NCBI GenBank assembly: GCA_949775045.1
Contig: OX459109.1
Span: 2,404,608-2,468,607, forward strand
Direction: 5' to 3'
DNA from: Metridium senile
Taxonomy: Eukaryota; Cnidaria; Anthozoa; Actiniaria; Metridiidae
Length of the DNA stretch: 64,000 nt
Below are positions 1 through 10,639 of the stretch, piece by piece. The notes below the pieces were generated by a model. The model was given only the letters and a program-made list of their open reading frames with translations, searched no databases and had not been told where the DNA came from. Both the position numbers and the translations under genes were made by a program. How positions within the stretch are numbered: position 1 is the first letter of the stretch; the number at the start of each line of letters is the position of its first letter.

Positions 1-203
1 TGTTATTAGGAAATGTCAGAAATGGATAATAGGACAGAACTGTGAAATTGTTAAAGCACTTTACAAGCATAAATGATCAGATGTCAGTCTATTTAAAATT
101 ACTAGGGAATTGCTTAGAATTCATTCCGCAGTTTCACTAAGAGATACACTTGTAAACAAGTCAAAGTTAAAATAAACGAAATCATAATAATAATACGCAG
201 CAC

Positions 204-275
204 AATGATAACATTTAATGAGGGAACCTACTCGCCATCGCAAAGGTGATTTTCAGTAGGGTCCTAAAAAATTCA
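204..275 (+). repeat. dispersed repeat, copy 1
   Basis: About 70 bp, containing ATTTAATGAGGGAACCTACT, recur almost unchanged and in the same orientation at 2437-2508. In both places a short AATAATAA-like stretch lies just upstream. The second copy abuts a LINE reverse-transcriptase tail, so this may be part of a LINE-linked repeat. I do not recognise the family. Confidence 0.75.
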
Positions 276-351
276 AATTAATGTGTACTTATCGTTGATA
301 GTATATATTATAGTCCTAGTTATCAGAAAACTCTTCTTAAAAATTCAGCTA

Positions 352-790
352 TTTTTAGCTATAGCATCAGTTTGATCCTCTCGTTACTTGCTTCAATGAT
401 CGATATTATACGCTGCAAATATGTACCGCTGTACCAGTCAAAGCCGTCGCAACTAGATTAAACATATTGACGTATCAGAAATACCGTATGCAATCTTGAA
501 AACAATGCCATTGCCATTTTGATTTAGACGTATGACTATTGAAGAGATGTTACAACTTTTTTCAAGCTTTTTACTCTAACTTTTTCAATAAATTCTGGCA
601 TAATCGATATTATTTTCGTCTTTTAAGATGAAGTGTTTAATAGGCAATCTCTTTCAGATATAGAATCTGTATTTCAATAGGGTGTTTACTTTGGCTTTAA
701 AGCTAAGCTGAGCACTGTTTTATCTCTCTAACTTTTTTTTAACATTTTGTATGTTTGACCTATAAACAATAGAGGCTTACTGTGGCTTAA
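352..790 (+). repeat. duplicated block, copy 1 (partner 4005-4590)
   Basis: The first 120 bp match 4005-4125 with only a few differences. Further matches follow in the same order: the CTTTCAGATATAGAAT segment near 650 against 4441, and the AACATTTTG...AAACAATAGA segment near 740 against 4540. The second copy carries about 250 bp of extra sequence. This looks like a small segmental duplication that accompanied expansion of the FT gene family. Confidence 0.7.
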
Positions 791-1144
791 AATGACTAAT
801 AATACAGTTAATTAAATAAACATTTTACAGTGAGGATACTCGAACCGTGAACACTTGACTTTTTCATGTTATTATTTTCTGAACCTTCTAATGCTTCAAA
901 ACCTCTAAAAATGAAGCATTGAGCTCTAATACACTACGTGTTCATAATAAATCTTATTTCTAATCTATTCACTCAAGGGATGTGGGTTAAAAAAAGTAAC
1001 AAAAAACTCAAAGTGCTCACGGTTCGAGTGTTCTCACTGTAAAGGAAAAGATATCTATTGGAACCCAGGAAAGCGATAGAACTAGAATTATATAATCTCT
1101 AGGGTTCCCATGAGGACGAGGAAAAACGTTTTTCGCAAACTTAC

Positions 1145-1244
1145 CATGGAATACTCGAAGCATGGAGAAGGCATACCAAGTCAAACTGAAAACTATAATA
1201 ACAGCAAGGATTTCACGAAATCTTATCATCCTCATGTCTAACAT
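1145..1244 (-). CDS. FT-A exon 1: signal anchor of a fucosyltransferase-like protein (rest off window)
   Basis: This exon encodes about 33 residues: a short basic N-terminus (MRMIRFR) followed by a hydrophobic stretch (ILAVIIVFSLTWYAFSML), the layout of a type II Golgi membrane anchor. It ends at a consensus donor, GTAAGT, in phase 1. It closely resembles exon 1 of FT-D (44115-44205), which shares the VFSLTW core, the same donor and the same phase. The start could be the Met at 1244 or an internal Met three or five residues on; FT-D favours an internal one. Transcription runs leftward, so the catalytic exon must lie beyond position 1. Upstream sequence resembles the FT-D upstream region. The identification rests on similarity to FT-D, not on this exon alone. 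Confidence 0.75.
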
Positions 1245-2130
1245 GTAATAATGATTTTGTAGTAACGATCATATAGAACGCGAATCGACAAATATATTAG
1301 CCAAGTCTACTTTAAAATATTGAAATTTTCAGTCACGCGCCCTTTGGTAGAAGTTGCGTGCAAGGATAACGCCGGCTCTGATTGGTTAAAAACATCTGGA
1401 TGACTTTTATGATCAATGAATCATTTTTGCTATTAAAAAAGAGCCTGGCAACGGAGAGCATGTATACAATTTGTCTGCGCATGCGTGTATGTTTTCGTTC
1501 AAAATTCATTTGCATAACTTACTATGTCGAGTGTAAAGATTTTACGTTGACGTGGAACATTTGGTTTGCAATCTAATCTTTAAAAGTAATGTTCAAGTGG
1601 AAAAACTAAGACATAAAAAGTCTACTGTGGATAATTATTTCAATCGAATGCGCGGCTAGAGATGGAAAAATACCGGTATAAGTGAGAAGATGGACTAAAA
1701 CTTTGCACTCTCGAGTAAATGATTGTGCGCATGCGCAAAATTAAAATATAAGATAAACCTAACAGTAGAACGGCATTGCCAACACGATACTTCGTAGATT
1801 GAATCATATTTGGAAATTTAAACACAAGCCATCGTCAAATAATTCGCCATGTTTACAGTCAACTTCAGCACTTTTAAGTCCAATATTCTCGTAATCTATT
1901 CTAGAAATGTTATATATATATTAATGATAATAACAATATTTATTATTATTTTTATTTTATTTTATTTAATGATATTTTAACAGGATGCTCCTTCACATTA
2001 GTGATTTTCAAGAAGGTCCTGTAAACTAATTATAAATACCATATGACGTAGTTAAAATGAAGAAGGCAAATTATCGATACAAAGTGAGAAAAAATACAAT
2101 AATGCAAAAATGTAAATATTAAATAAACAG
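1245..2130. other. FT-A upstream region; no gene seen
   Basis: About 60 bp directly upstream of the FT-A start align with the region upstream of FT-D (near 44206-44260), so the promoter-proximal sequence is shared by the paralogues. Further up there is AT-rich DNA. A segment near 1470-1590 (GCGCATGCGTG and TGGTTTGCAATCT) resembles 41605-41710 inside FT-D intron 1. No coding or RNA gene is supported. Confidence 0.5.
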
Positions 2131-2451
2131 TTAAATAGTTGGTTTAGAAAAAAGACTTAAGTTGGTAATTTTTGAGGATTGTTTAACAGCCTCACTTAGA
2201 GTGTTCCATTCCTTAATGGCATGATATGACAGCCTTTGTTTCCCCCAATTTGTTTTTACTGTTGGTAAACGATACTCGTTTCCATGCCTTGTGTTATGTC
2301 CATGCTTATTTAATTTGGTGAACATCGGATTAGAGGATTGCAAATTGTTCTTGCATTTGAAAACATACAAACATCGATGATAGTGTCTACGATGATTTAA
2401 CTCTTTCCAGTTAAGTTCCCTTCGTTTCATCAATAATAACAATGATAACAT
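2131..2451 (-). mobile_element. LINE reverse-transcriptase C-terminal remnant
   Basis: The minus-strand frame reads HNTRHGNEYRLPTVKTNWGK followed by an aromatic/WN motif (KEWNTLSEAVKQ). This is the usual C-terminal pattern after the RT domain of CR1/jockey-like non-LTR retrotransposons (H-NTR, LP..T..GK, then WN.LP). No palm-domain motif is present upstream, so this is a 5'-truncated, inactive copy. The clade is not certain. Confidence 0.75.
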
Positions 2452-2508
2452 TTAATGAGGGAACCTACTCGCCATCGCAAAGGTGATTTTCAGTAGGCTC
2501 CTAAAAAA
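2437..2508 (+). repeat. dispersed repeat, copy 2
   Basis: This is the direct-orientation partner of 204-275 and differs from it at only a few positions. It lies at the 5' limit of the LINE remnant as read on the minus strand. Confidence 0.75.
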
Positions 2509-3110
2509 TTATAACGTAACACATCGTTGTTAGTTGAATTGTACATGATCAATAAATAGAGTTCTTTTAGCTCTCAATAAGGACTTGATATTGTGAAATA
2601 AAACTACTTTGATTTGAAGACATTTGAAAGCATTTTTTTTAGCTTTTATGACTGAAAAGTTTGGACTGCCTGTCATTTAGTCCATGCCAGACCGTGACGG
2701 GCAGTAACGTAACACAACGTTGATAGTTGAATTGTACATGACCAATAAATAGAGTTCTTTTAGCTCTTTCTTTTCTATTTGAACTAAGACTAGTTCAATT
2801 TACCGTTTGAAAGAGTTTCCTTTCGATTTTGAGAAAACTTACGACCGCCCAACACTCAGTCACGTCGTTGAGTACATTGAGGTCAAGGCAAAAATTTCTA
2901 AGTGTCAAGCCGGCTATATAGTATGTAGAGGGAAGGCACTACCGTCCTTATCCAATTCCGCTTAGCTCGAAATAAGCGCTTGATATTTCTATATGAAATA
3001 AAACTAGTTTGATTTGATAAACTTCAGCCATTCTCTCGAATTTTGTACAAAATTTTGGACTGCCTGTCATTTAGTTTTTTTAAGACCGCGACGGGCTGCC
3101 GTACATATAG
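2506..3110 (+). repeat. imperfect direct repeat unit
   Basis: Several segments occur twice in the same order. GTTGAATTGTACATGA and AATAAATAGAGTTCTTTTAG occur near 2530 and 2725, the TGATAT...GAAATAAAACTA segment near 2588 and 2980, and GGACTGCCTGTCATTTAG near 2660 and 3057. This suggests an old tandem duplication of a roughly 200-400 bp unit. No open gene is present. Confidence 0.6.
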
Positions 3111-3658
3111 ACACTGCGTTGTTAATAAGTTTAAGGTTTAGGTTATTATTAAAACAAATGTTGTGTTATGAAATTTGTGTGTTTTGTTTATTTCAATGCA
3201 ACATTTATTTTCTATAATAGAGTAATTTTCATAAAGCTATGACAAAATTATACTATACATACATTCTGAAATATCATATACTCATAGACTGCCTATTTTC
3301 TTTCAAAGATACCTCGCCAATCAAATGCATGTCTTACTCATATCTACTCTTCCACTTAACTTGAGAATCATGCACACTCTTCGCCAGACTTAAAATTATT
3401 TCTAATGTTTGGAAAATAAACGAGAAGCTGCATGCAGTCTTAGACTGTACTTTTTTCAGTACAACATAGCCGTGAAGAAATTGACTCAGTGTTTCTATAT
3501 TTTCCCCTCTTTCTGCATAAAAATCACTCAATACATTGTTGATCAAAATCAAACAATGTAAAAACATTTCGATGTTTTATTTTCAATGCTACATTTATAT
3601 ATCAACTTTTAACAATGACAAATCTAAACCTTTCTGAAGAAAATAACATTCTGGGTGA
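3111..3658. other. AT-rich intergenic DNA; nothing identified
   Basis: No open frame here resembles a known protein. I see no inverted-repeat element or RNA gene in this stretch. Confidence 0.4.
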
Positions 3659-3912
3659 GGGGGGGGGGGGGGGGGGGGGGATTCTCCCTTAATCCAAGTG
3701 GTAGGGGTAATCGGCGTAACTTTCAGGGTTAAAATATTTCCTGTGCGTACCTTTTAGGGTCCATTTAGGGTTTTGGCTCAAAAATCAGTTGTAAGGGTCC
3801 CTTTATTCTGCTTTGTTTTTATCTGTGCGTACCTTTTAGGGGTCATTTTCAATATCTCCGCCGATCACCCCTACCACTTGGACAAAGGGAGTAAATCCCC
3901 CCCCTTCCCCCG
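3659..3912. mobile_element. short inverted-repeat element (MITE) flanked by poly-G and poly-C
   Basis: Arms of about 35 bp face each other: CCAAGTGGTAGGGGTAATCG near 3694 and its inverse near 3862-3883. The ends are a run of about 22 G at 3659-3680 and a C-rich run at 3897-3911, which extend the inverted symmetry. The interior repeats GTGCGTACCTTTTAGGG twice. It has no coding capacity, and a target duplication is not obvious. Confidence 0.7.
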
Positions 3913-4004
3913 GGAGATTAGTACTATATAGTTCTAAATACCAATTTGCGTGTACGCATTACATCCATTTAACTATAGCCACATGCAGTCTTGGACTGCC
4001 TTTA

Positions 4005-4590
4005 ATTAGCTATAGCATCAGTTTGATCCTCTTGTTACTCGCTTCAATGATCGATATTATACGCTGCAAATATGTACCGCTGTACCAGTCAACGCCGTCG
4101 CAACTAGATTAAACATATCGACTAAGAGAGCTCAATCATTTGCCGCCATGTTTGTTTCCATTTCGCATGCAGCAAACTGTGTCTTATTTTTACTCATAAA
4201 CTCATCATTAAAGATCCCTTGAATGAAACCACCGTAAATAATTATTAGCCAAGATCGACATGCCAAGAGGTTATTTTTATCAATGAAACGTGGTTTCTGC
4301 AGTGCCTCTTGCTTCTCCTTCAGAGCGTGGCTTTCACTTTCAAAGCGTAAAACGGCCAACATAACGGCGAGCATATGAACCTTGACGTTTTCGGTTTGCA
4401 GAAATTAAAATCAGACAAAAAAAATCGATCGTAAGGTCTCTATCAGATATAGAATATGCATTTCAATATGGTGTTTGACTTTAAAGTTCATGACTGTTTT
4501 TTCATTGTATTTGTACATTCTTATAATCTTGAAAACTGCACAACATTTTGTACATTTGATCTAAACAATAGACACAATAGAGGGCCGTAT
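4005..4590 (+). repeat. duplicated block, copy 2 (partner 352-790)
   Basis: This is the direct copy of the block at 352-790, with an extra segment of about 250 bp (4126-4430). That segment contains a short minus-strand frame starting MLAVMLAVLRFESESHALKE, which I do not recognise and do not call a gene. Confidence 0.7.
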
Positions 4591-4622
4591 GCTAGATAAC
4601 TTTTAGTGTTAATACGTAAATA

Positions 4623-4623
<1 letters not shown>

Positions 4624-4712
<89 letters not shown>
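4624..4712. repeat. (AAT)n microsatellite
   Basis: About 30 uninterrupted AAT units. The poly-leucine frame on the minus strand is an artefact of this repeat. Confidence 0.95.
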
Positions 4713-4713
<1 letters not shown>

Positions 4714-5084
4714 TCATTTTTACGTCAATAATAATAATAACATGCTCCAACATGTTGGGCCCGTTTAAACACCCTGTTGGATGATGTTTGATGAAACTCA
4801 TCCAACATTTCTTTTGTTCTTGTGTTCAACAAACCGTATGGCAACAATGTTGGCCAACAATGTTGCGTGCGTTTGCTCGGGCCTTAAGGCAGTGTCCTTC
4901 TCCACTGTACAACCATGCTTACCTGACTTGACGTCACACTGATGTCAGCTGATGAATCAAATATAATAGACTTGCCATCCATATCAATCCCTTCACTTCC
5001 TTGTACTACTATTGACTGATCTGATGTTAGAGTCAAGTTCTGGTACTCATTGCTTACAATCTACCAAACAAAGAAATAATAATA

Positions 5085-5148
5085 TTAATCATTATAATTC
5101 AACAACAAATTTTCCTCCGCTCTCATTGGTCGAGGGGCGAAAGCAGGA
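5085..5148 (-). mobile_element. end of a MITE that truncates FT-B
   Basis: The sequence from TATAATTCAACAACAAATTT to GGTCGAGGGGCGA is the reverse complement of the terminal part of the element at 33433-33760. It abuts FT-B exactly where the coding sequence diverges from its paralogues (at GGCAGGAAACTGCCC), so insertion or recombination at this element removed the last 40 or so codons. Confidence 0.75.
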
Positions 5149-6129
5149 AACTGCCCTAGAACTATAAGTACATTAGTGAACGTACTATCACGTGTTCCAA
5201 TAAGAAAATCACACTCACTGAGAAGAAAAATATCAACGAGAAGATCAGTCAGCGTCGATTTACTCGGCGCATGCCCCAGGTGCAAAGGAATTGCATCATG
5301 GGTAACAACTTTCTTTGGAAGTTTTTTGATCCAATTTGATTTGATTTTGGCATCATCAGCAGCCAGAAACCATGTTATTGCGTCATTAGTGTTAAGGCTT
5401 GCTTTATAGATATTTTCAATGCGTTTACTGCATTTACGGACCGTTTTCATACTGTGTCTCATTTTAATGTCGGAGAAACTCAGATTCCAGTGTTTATCAC
5501 TCGTTCGAATATGTATACCAATTAACGGATGACGATTATCAAATTTTAACCTAGATTTTGCAGCTTTGTAATGTTGTTCCAAATGTGGCGACTTCTGAAA
5601 CAAGAAGTCAAAAGCACAGCCAATCGAAGTAAAAGATTCGGTCGCCACAGGAAGACCAATGTTCTGCCACCGTTTATTGAGGTAAGGATTTCTCTTAAGC
5701 TGTTCAGCGGCGTACCAGATTGACCCTATCGACTCTACTTGATTGCTTAACAAAACATCGAAGTTGGCGTCTTCGGATACCCATTTCCAAAAGTTTTCCT
5801 CTGGTTCAGTGCGAACGCTATCGTATAGGCCCTGACCTCCAAACCCCCAATAACTCTTATATAGTTTGCACTTTTTGTGTAGCTGTCTTTGAAAGTCCAG
5901 TCTATCTTATTTGGGGAGTTTTTCGGGGCCACCCCAATGAATCACAAACACTCGTTTTGTTAGAATGGCCAAATAAAACGCAGAGATAATGTCAAACAAT
6001 CGATTGTCGAATCCACCACAGGCACCTCCATGACCCAGCACCAGTAAATAAGAAAACGTTTTGAGCTCTTCTGGTTTTTAAGAGAGTTGTCATGGAAACG
6101 TTGATATTTCTCTATCCATGGGCCTTTGC

Positions 6130-6315
6130 AAATGTCATGGGTGTCTTTCTGCGCATGCTCTGTTGCGGATGTTGGAGCTCTTTCATGAGTATCTTTCTGC
6201 GCATGCTCTGTTTTAAATGTTGGAGCTCTTTCATGAGTATCTTTCTGCGCATGCTCTGTTTTAATGTTGGTGCTCTTTCATGAGTATCTTCCTGCGCATG
6301 CTCTGTTTTGAATGA
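6130..6315 (-). repeat. stem tandem repeat of FT-B, about four units
   Basis: Units of about 48-51 bp contain TGCGCATGCTCTGTT and TCTTTCATGAGTAT. In frame they encode EHAQKDTHERAPT-like repeats of 16-17 residues. The same repeat occurs about twice in FT-C (10070-10165) and about five times in FT-D (41000-41240). Confidence 0.85.
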
Positions 6316-6362
6316 TGAAACGCGGCCCTGTGGACTAGTACTCGTCACTTGCTCTTTTCCAG

Positions 6363-6557
6363 CTGCATACGGAGGAGACTTTGCAGAGGGACGACAATGC
6401 AAATACCGCTGGCCCATGGTCGAGCTGGAGTACCTGCAGTGCTACTTGTGGTGCTGGTCAGCGGTTTCGTACACGTGCCTGCAGTGATTTAGCTAATCCT
6501 TGCAGCGGTGTTCCAATGGACGTTCAGAAATGCAGTCTGGGCCAATGTATTGATTAG
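6363..6557 (+). CDS. orphan thrombospondin type-1 repeat (TSR) terminal exon
   Basis: The plus-strand frame from 6363 reads through 64 codons to TAG. It contains a full TSR domain: WSSWSTCSATCGAGQRFRTR and then four more cysteines, six in all, ending QCID-stop. Family knowledge applies directly: WSSW is a C-mannosylation site, and CSATCGAG fits the O-fucosylation consensus C-x(2,3)-S/T-C-x2-G used by POFUT2. A plausible acceptor (CTCTTTTCCAG) sits immediately before position 6363. There is no start codon and no upstream coding exon on this strand. It is therefore either the last exon of a gene whose other exons were lost, or a fragment moved here together with the FT-B junction. An intact TSR with no stop argues for recent arrival or use. 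Confidence 0.7.
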   Translation: MHTEETLQRDDNANTAGPWSSWSTCSATCGAGQRFRTRACSDLANPCSGVPMDVQKCSLGQCID

Positions 6558-6849
6558 TTTTAGTTCAAACCTGCGTCTAGGCGATCTCGCTTCGAAGCGC
6601 GCAAAGGCTTGTTTGTCAAAACAAACAATCAGAAAAATGGCACCTTGAGACTGCAACGATTTCGGTTACTTTTAGGCAATTACGCTTTGTTTTTATTCCT
6701 TTTTATTGCTGATAGAGCAGCAGAGAGCTTTTGTTGTCCAAGTTGCATATAACGTTTTAATGTTAATTTATGTTTAGGACGTATTTATCAAGGTATAAAT
6801 GGGAAACAACTCTCTCGCCATTTTGGAACTGTTAGCGATACGACAAAAC
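6558..6849. other. spacer after the TSR exon
   Basis: Possible 3' untranslated or intergenic sequence. No gene or repeat is recognised. Confidence 0.35.
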
Positions 6850-8012
6850 TGCTAGTTGTGATTGGCTTAAACTAGGGGAAAGAAAAACGAATATCAAATA
6901 TCTTGGTGTTTTATTAGACGAAAAAATATCTTGGAAACAACATACGTAGCACTGGTATAATTAGCAAATTGAGACACTATTTATCAATTAAACAACTAAA
7001 ACAGATTTATTACAATTTAGTATACCCATACATGTCTTATGCTATTATGGCATGGGGTAGTACATTTAAATTTCACATAAAATTCAGGTAAAACAAAACC
7101 ATATTATACGACTTATCTTCTTTGCCACACCTTATGGAAAGGATACGGAAAGCGCTAAACCACTATTGAACTTACTAAATATATTAACAGTCGAAAATAT
7201 ATATCGTTCTAAAGTGTTTGCATTTATGCACTATTGGCATAATGCTAAACTGCCTACTGTTTTTGATTCAATGTTTACATGTGCCAATCAGGTGCATTCT
7301 TACAACACCAGATATGCAAGCAATCAAAATATATATAAACCAAAAGTGAGAACAAATATAGGCAAGCGAACTATATCATTTGCTGCTGTAGATCTTTGGA
7401 AAATGCTCCCACTGCATCTCAAAAATTAAAATACATTCTCTTTCAAAAGAAGACTGAAAGAGCACCTTCTTCTCTATCAGAGGCTATAAATTTCACATTT
7501 ATGATAGTAATAGCTTAAGTAGATAAGTAAGTTATATATAAAATATTTCTTCTCCACATACTATTGTACATAATATATTTTCCTTTACACTTTCACCACT
7601 AAAATACTTTCCTACTTTAAACATATATTTTTTTTTCCTTCTATATTTCTTCTAATTAGTAATTAATGTTGACTTTACGTAGTTTTCCTTAACCGATTGA
7701 ACTGTAAATATAAAAAGGCTGGGGTCAACTAGAAAACGTCATGTTAATTTGACATCCAGGCTCAAACAAAAAACTAAAATCTATTCCTAATCAGTTAGCA
7801 CTCAGGATTGCACATTATGAATAGAAATTAGTAAAATACTATATTTATCCTTTCACTTAAATTATTAATCCTTATTTATGTAATCATATTTACATATCTA
7901 TTGATCTTTATATATTTATTATTTAAATTTTGCTTCAATCTTTAATAGTATAATATAAAAATCTTGTAAAAATATACGAATGAGCAATAAAAGTATTGTA
8001 TTGTATTGTATT
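6850..8012 (+). mobile_element. 5'-truncated CR1-like LINE, 3' end with (TATTG)n tail
   Basis: Frames broken by stops give the RT thumb motif KYLGVLLDEKISWKQH near 6890-6945. Next comes the C-terminal motif HSYNTRYASNQNIYKPKVRT with NIGKRTISFAAVDLWKMLP (7295-7420). After a 600-bp AT-rich 3' region the element ends with GTATTGTATTGTATTG at 7991-8012, the short tandem tail typical of CR1/L2-group LINEs. The apparatus is incomplete and frameshifted, so the copy is dead. Confidence 0.8.
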
Positions 8013-8547
8013 GGAAGTGCGCGCGCGAAATCAAGTACTGGATCGATGACACGAAGACTTATTTTTGTAATAATAAAATAAATAAAATGTGTGGTTCCAT
8101 TTAATTTTATTTCGTTGATGATGTTGGTGCACATTTAATTTAATTAAGTCCTCTTCACAGTTCCCTGCGCCATTTTGAAAAGTATAGCCGAGCCTTTGCA
8201 TTCAAGCGAGACGAACGTTGAGCCAAGGGAGCACGGCAGACTGCATGTTGTTTGTGGTTTGGATATTCGATCTTTTGAAGGTTTTAAATTACAACGATCT
8301 TTTCAACGATCTTTCCAGGCATTTACCAGTTTCGATTGATGTTAAATTTTCCCGTTTCCCGCGCATTTAAGCTCAAAATTAATAATACTCTTAAAGCAAA
8401 ACTAAATAACTAACTAGTGATATTATATGATTGGTGGTGCTACTCTATATTAACAAGCTATGCTAATTACATACCATGCAGTACAAATATTGCTAAAAAT
8501 TTCAATTTCCAAATATATTTCCCATAAACTAAGAATTCTAGAATTTG
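8013..8547. other. intergenic; nothing identified
   Basis: AT-rich sequence without convincing open frames, RNA genes or repeats. Confidence 0.4.
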
Positions 8548-8941
8548 GAGAGGGTCGTAAAGGGGGGTCTCTAGCACGGTTCACGGCCAAAAAAAATAAC
8601 GAATCACAAATCACGGATGTCAAAATTTCATTTTCACGAAACACGAAAATATGGAAATAACGCACTCTTTAACCCTACTCTTACACATAAAATACTTGGC
8701 AAAAAGGAGTGTTTGAAGAAACTGAATAAAATGAGTATAAAATAAATCGATGGGATCGAGGTCACAACGAATCACAACAAATAAGTGGTGAAATCACGAA
8801 TATCGGTTATTGATTCAAGTTCTTCACGGGTCACGTAAACATTTGGGTCACGGATCACGGAGAACAACTTAATAAATTCACGTTTCTCGGAAAATGAAAA
8901 TAGCTAATCACGCATCACGAGAATACCCCTGTACGACCCTA
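8548..8941. mobile_element. MITE with short TIRs just 3' of FT-C
   Basis: The ends AGGGTCGTAAAGGGG (8550) and CCCCTGTACGACCCT (8926-8940) are inverted repeats. The interior is rich in repeated AATCACG/GATCACGG motifs. It has no coding capacity. It ends about 12 bp from the FT-C stop codon, so it may supply that gene's 3' flank. Confidence 0.65.
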
Positions 8942-8952
8942 TTTGGACAGTT

Positions 8953-10196
8953 CTAGTGGCCGAGTAGACTGATAAATGTCTCATTAAATACATAGTCATA
9001 ATCATGCTTGATCTTTGTATCTAAATCATCACACTCCTCTCCATACAGCCATTTACTGGCAGGAAACTGCCCTAGACCTATAGCTACATTACTGAACGTA
9101 CTATCACGTGTTCCAATAAGATAATCACACTCGCTAAGAAGAAAAATATCAACGAGAAGATCGGTCAGCGTCGATTTACTCGGCGCATGCTCGAAGTGGA
9201 TAGGAACTCCGTCATGGGTAAGCACTTTCTTTGGATGTTTTTCGATCCAATTTGATTTAATTTTGTCGTCATCAGCAGCCAGAAACCATGGTATCTCGTC
9301 ATTAGTGTTAAGTCTTGCTTTAAGAATATTCTCAACTCGTTGGCTGCATTTACGAACAGTTTCCAAGCTACGTGTTCGTTTTAGGTCTAACCAATTGGGA
9401 TTCCAGTGTTTATCAGTCGTTCGAATATGTATACCAATTAACGGATGACGATTATCAAATTCTAACCGAGATTTTGCAGCTCTGTAATGTTGTTCTAAAT
9501 GTGGAGACTTCTGGAACAAGAAGTCAAAAGCACAACCAATCAACGTGAAAGATTCAGTCACCACAGGAAGACCAATGCTTTGCCACCGTTTCTTGAGGTA
9601 AGGATTTCTCTTAAGCTGTTCAGCGGCGTACCAGATTGACCCTATCGACTCTACTTGATGGCTTAACAAAACATCGAAGTTGGCGTCTTCGGATACCCAT
9701 TTCCAAAAGTTTCCCTCTGGTTCAGCTCGAACGTTATCATATCCGCCTACTCTCACAAACCCCCAATAACTCTTATAGTTTGTTCTTTTCGTATAGCTGT
9801 CTTTGAAAGTCCAGTCTATCTTATTTGGGGATAAAAAGTCCTCGAGTTTTTCGGGGCCACCCCAATGAATCACAAACACTCGGTTTGTTAGAATGGCCAA
9901 ATAAAACGTAGACATAATGCCAAACAATCGATTGCCGAATCCACCACAGCCAGCTCCATGACCCCGGCACCAGTAAATAAGAAAGCGTGTTGAGCTATTC
10001 TGGTTTTTAAGAGAGTTGTCATGGAAACGTTTATATTTCTCTATCCATGGGCCTTTGCAAATGTCATGGGTGTCTTTCTGCGCATGCTCTGTTGCGAATG
10101 TTGTAGCTCTTTCATGAGTATCTTCCTGCACATGCTCTGTTTTGAATGATGAAACTCGGCCCTGTGGACTATTACTGGTCACTTGCTCTTTTCTAG
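8953..10196 (-). CDS. FT-C: fucosyltransferase-like catalytic exon, first exon not found
   Basis: This minus-strand exon begins after an acceptor (TTTCCCAG|CTAGAAAAG) that matches the position and phase of FT-D exon 2, and ends at a stop codon. It encodes about 414 residues. The order is a short stem with about two copies of the TEHAQKDTHER repeat, then GCGGFGNRLFGI, then the basic nucleotide-sugar motif IGIHIRTTDKHW, then WFLAADD, and finally CDYLIGTRDSTFSN. These motifs match, in order, the GT-B fucosyltransferase superfamily (HxRxxD-type motif I and the late S/T-F-S motif seen in GT11, GT23 and GT37 enzymes). The expected role is transfer of fucose or a related sugar in the Golgi; the acceptor is unknown. 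No signal-anchor exon like that of FT-A or FT-D is visible between 10.2 and 39 kb, so the gene may have lost its 5' end or may use an unrelated first exon. The catalytic frame is intact. Confidence 0.8.
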
Positions 10197-10253
10197 CTGG
10201 GAAAGAAGAACATGACATCAAATAGTCAATATGGAAATATATAAACATATACA

Positions 10254-10639
10254 TAACAAGAAACTAGGAAAGCGAGATTCTGAATGTACGTTATATTAAA
10301 AATCCAAAATTATACAAAACTGAGACGTTTATCAACTTATATTGACGTTGTTTGTTAATCAAATAATCAAAAACAGTAATGGCACAGTGTTTGTCACCAC
10401 GGAGCTCTTCTGTTAACCATGCACCCGAACGAGAAGTCGCCTCATAAAAGGGAATTTCCAAAACCAAAGAAAAAAATTGATTTGGAATCCGGAATATCCA
10501 ATTAAGGAATTCGGCGGAATCCACGAAAAAAATTGACTTTGGAATCCAGAATCCAGGCGTCCGAAGACTGCATGGTCTAGATCTGAGTGAGGACATTCGC
10601 CTTTCCGGAATTCATGAGGGGACTGGAAGGAGTGTAGAA
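10254..10639. other. spacer upstream of the FT-C exon
   Basis: The stretch contains a short internally repeated segment (AAAAAATTGA..TTTGGAATCC, twice near 10470-10545). No gene is supported. Confidence 0.35.

Larger units (their letters stand above)
1..1144 (-). other. intron 1 of FT-A (off-window gene) with dispersed repeats
   Basis: No exon is visible here. The stretch lies downstream, on the minus strand, of the splice donor that ends the FT-A signal-anchor exon, so it is best read as the start of that gene's first intron. The catalytic exon would be to the left of the window. It contains two repeat blocks that recur at 2433-2508 and 4005-4590. The part next to the exon (about 1055-1105) resembles the same part of FT-D (about 43855-43895), which fits paralogous introns. 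Confidence 0.55.
5085..6362 (-). pseudogene. FT-B: broken fucosyltransferase-like catalytic exon
   Basis: The copy is strongly similar to exon 2 of FT-C and FT-D over most of its length, including the nucleotide-sugar motif IGIHIRTSDKHW and the C-terminal RDSTF motif. It carries at least three lesions. A 14-bp deletion near 5920 removes the LEDFLS region and shifts the frame. A 2-bp insertion near 5858 shifts it again. The 3' end is replaced by MITE sequence at 5085-5148. In addition, the stem-repeat region (about 6130-6330) has a disturbed frame. The exon start keeps the CAG|CTGGAAAAG acceptor found in the other copies. It is transcribed on the minus strand like its paralogues and has no first exon nearby. 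Confidence 0.85.

Noticed and set aside
4592..4801. Poly-leucine minus-strand frame
   Set aside because: It is translation of the (AAT)n microsatellite.
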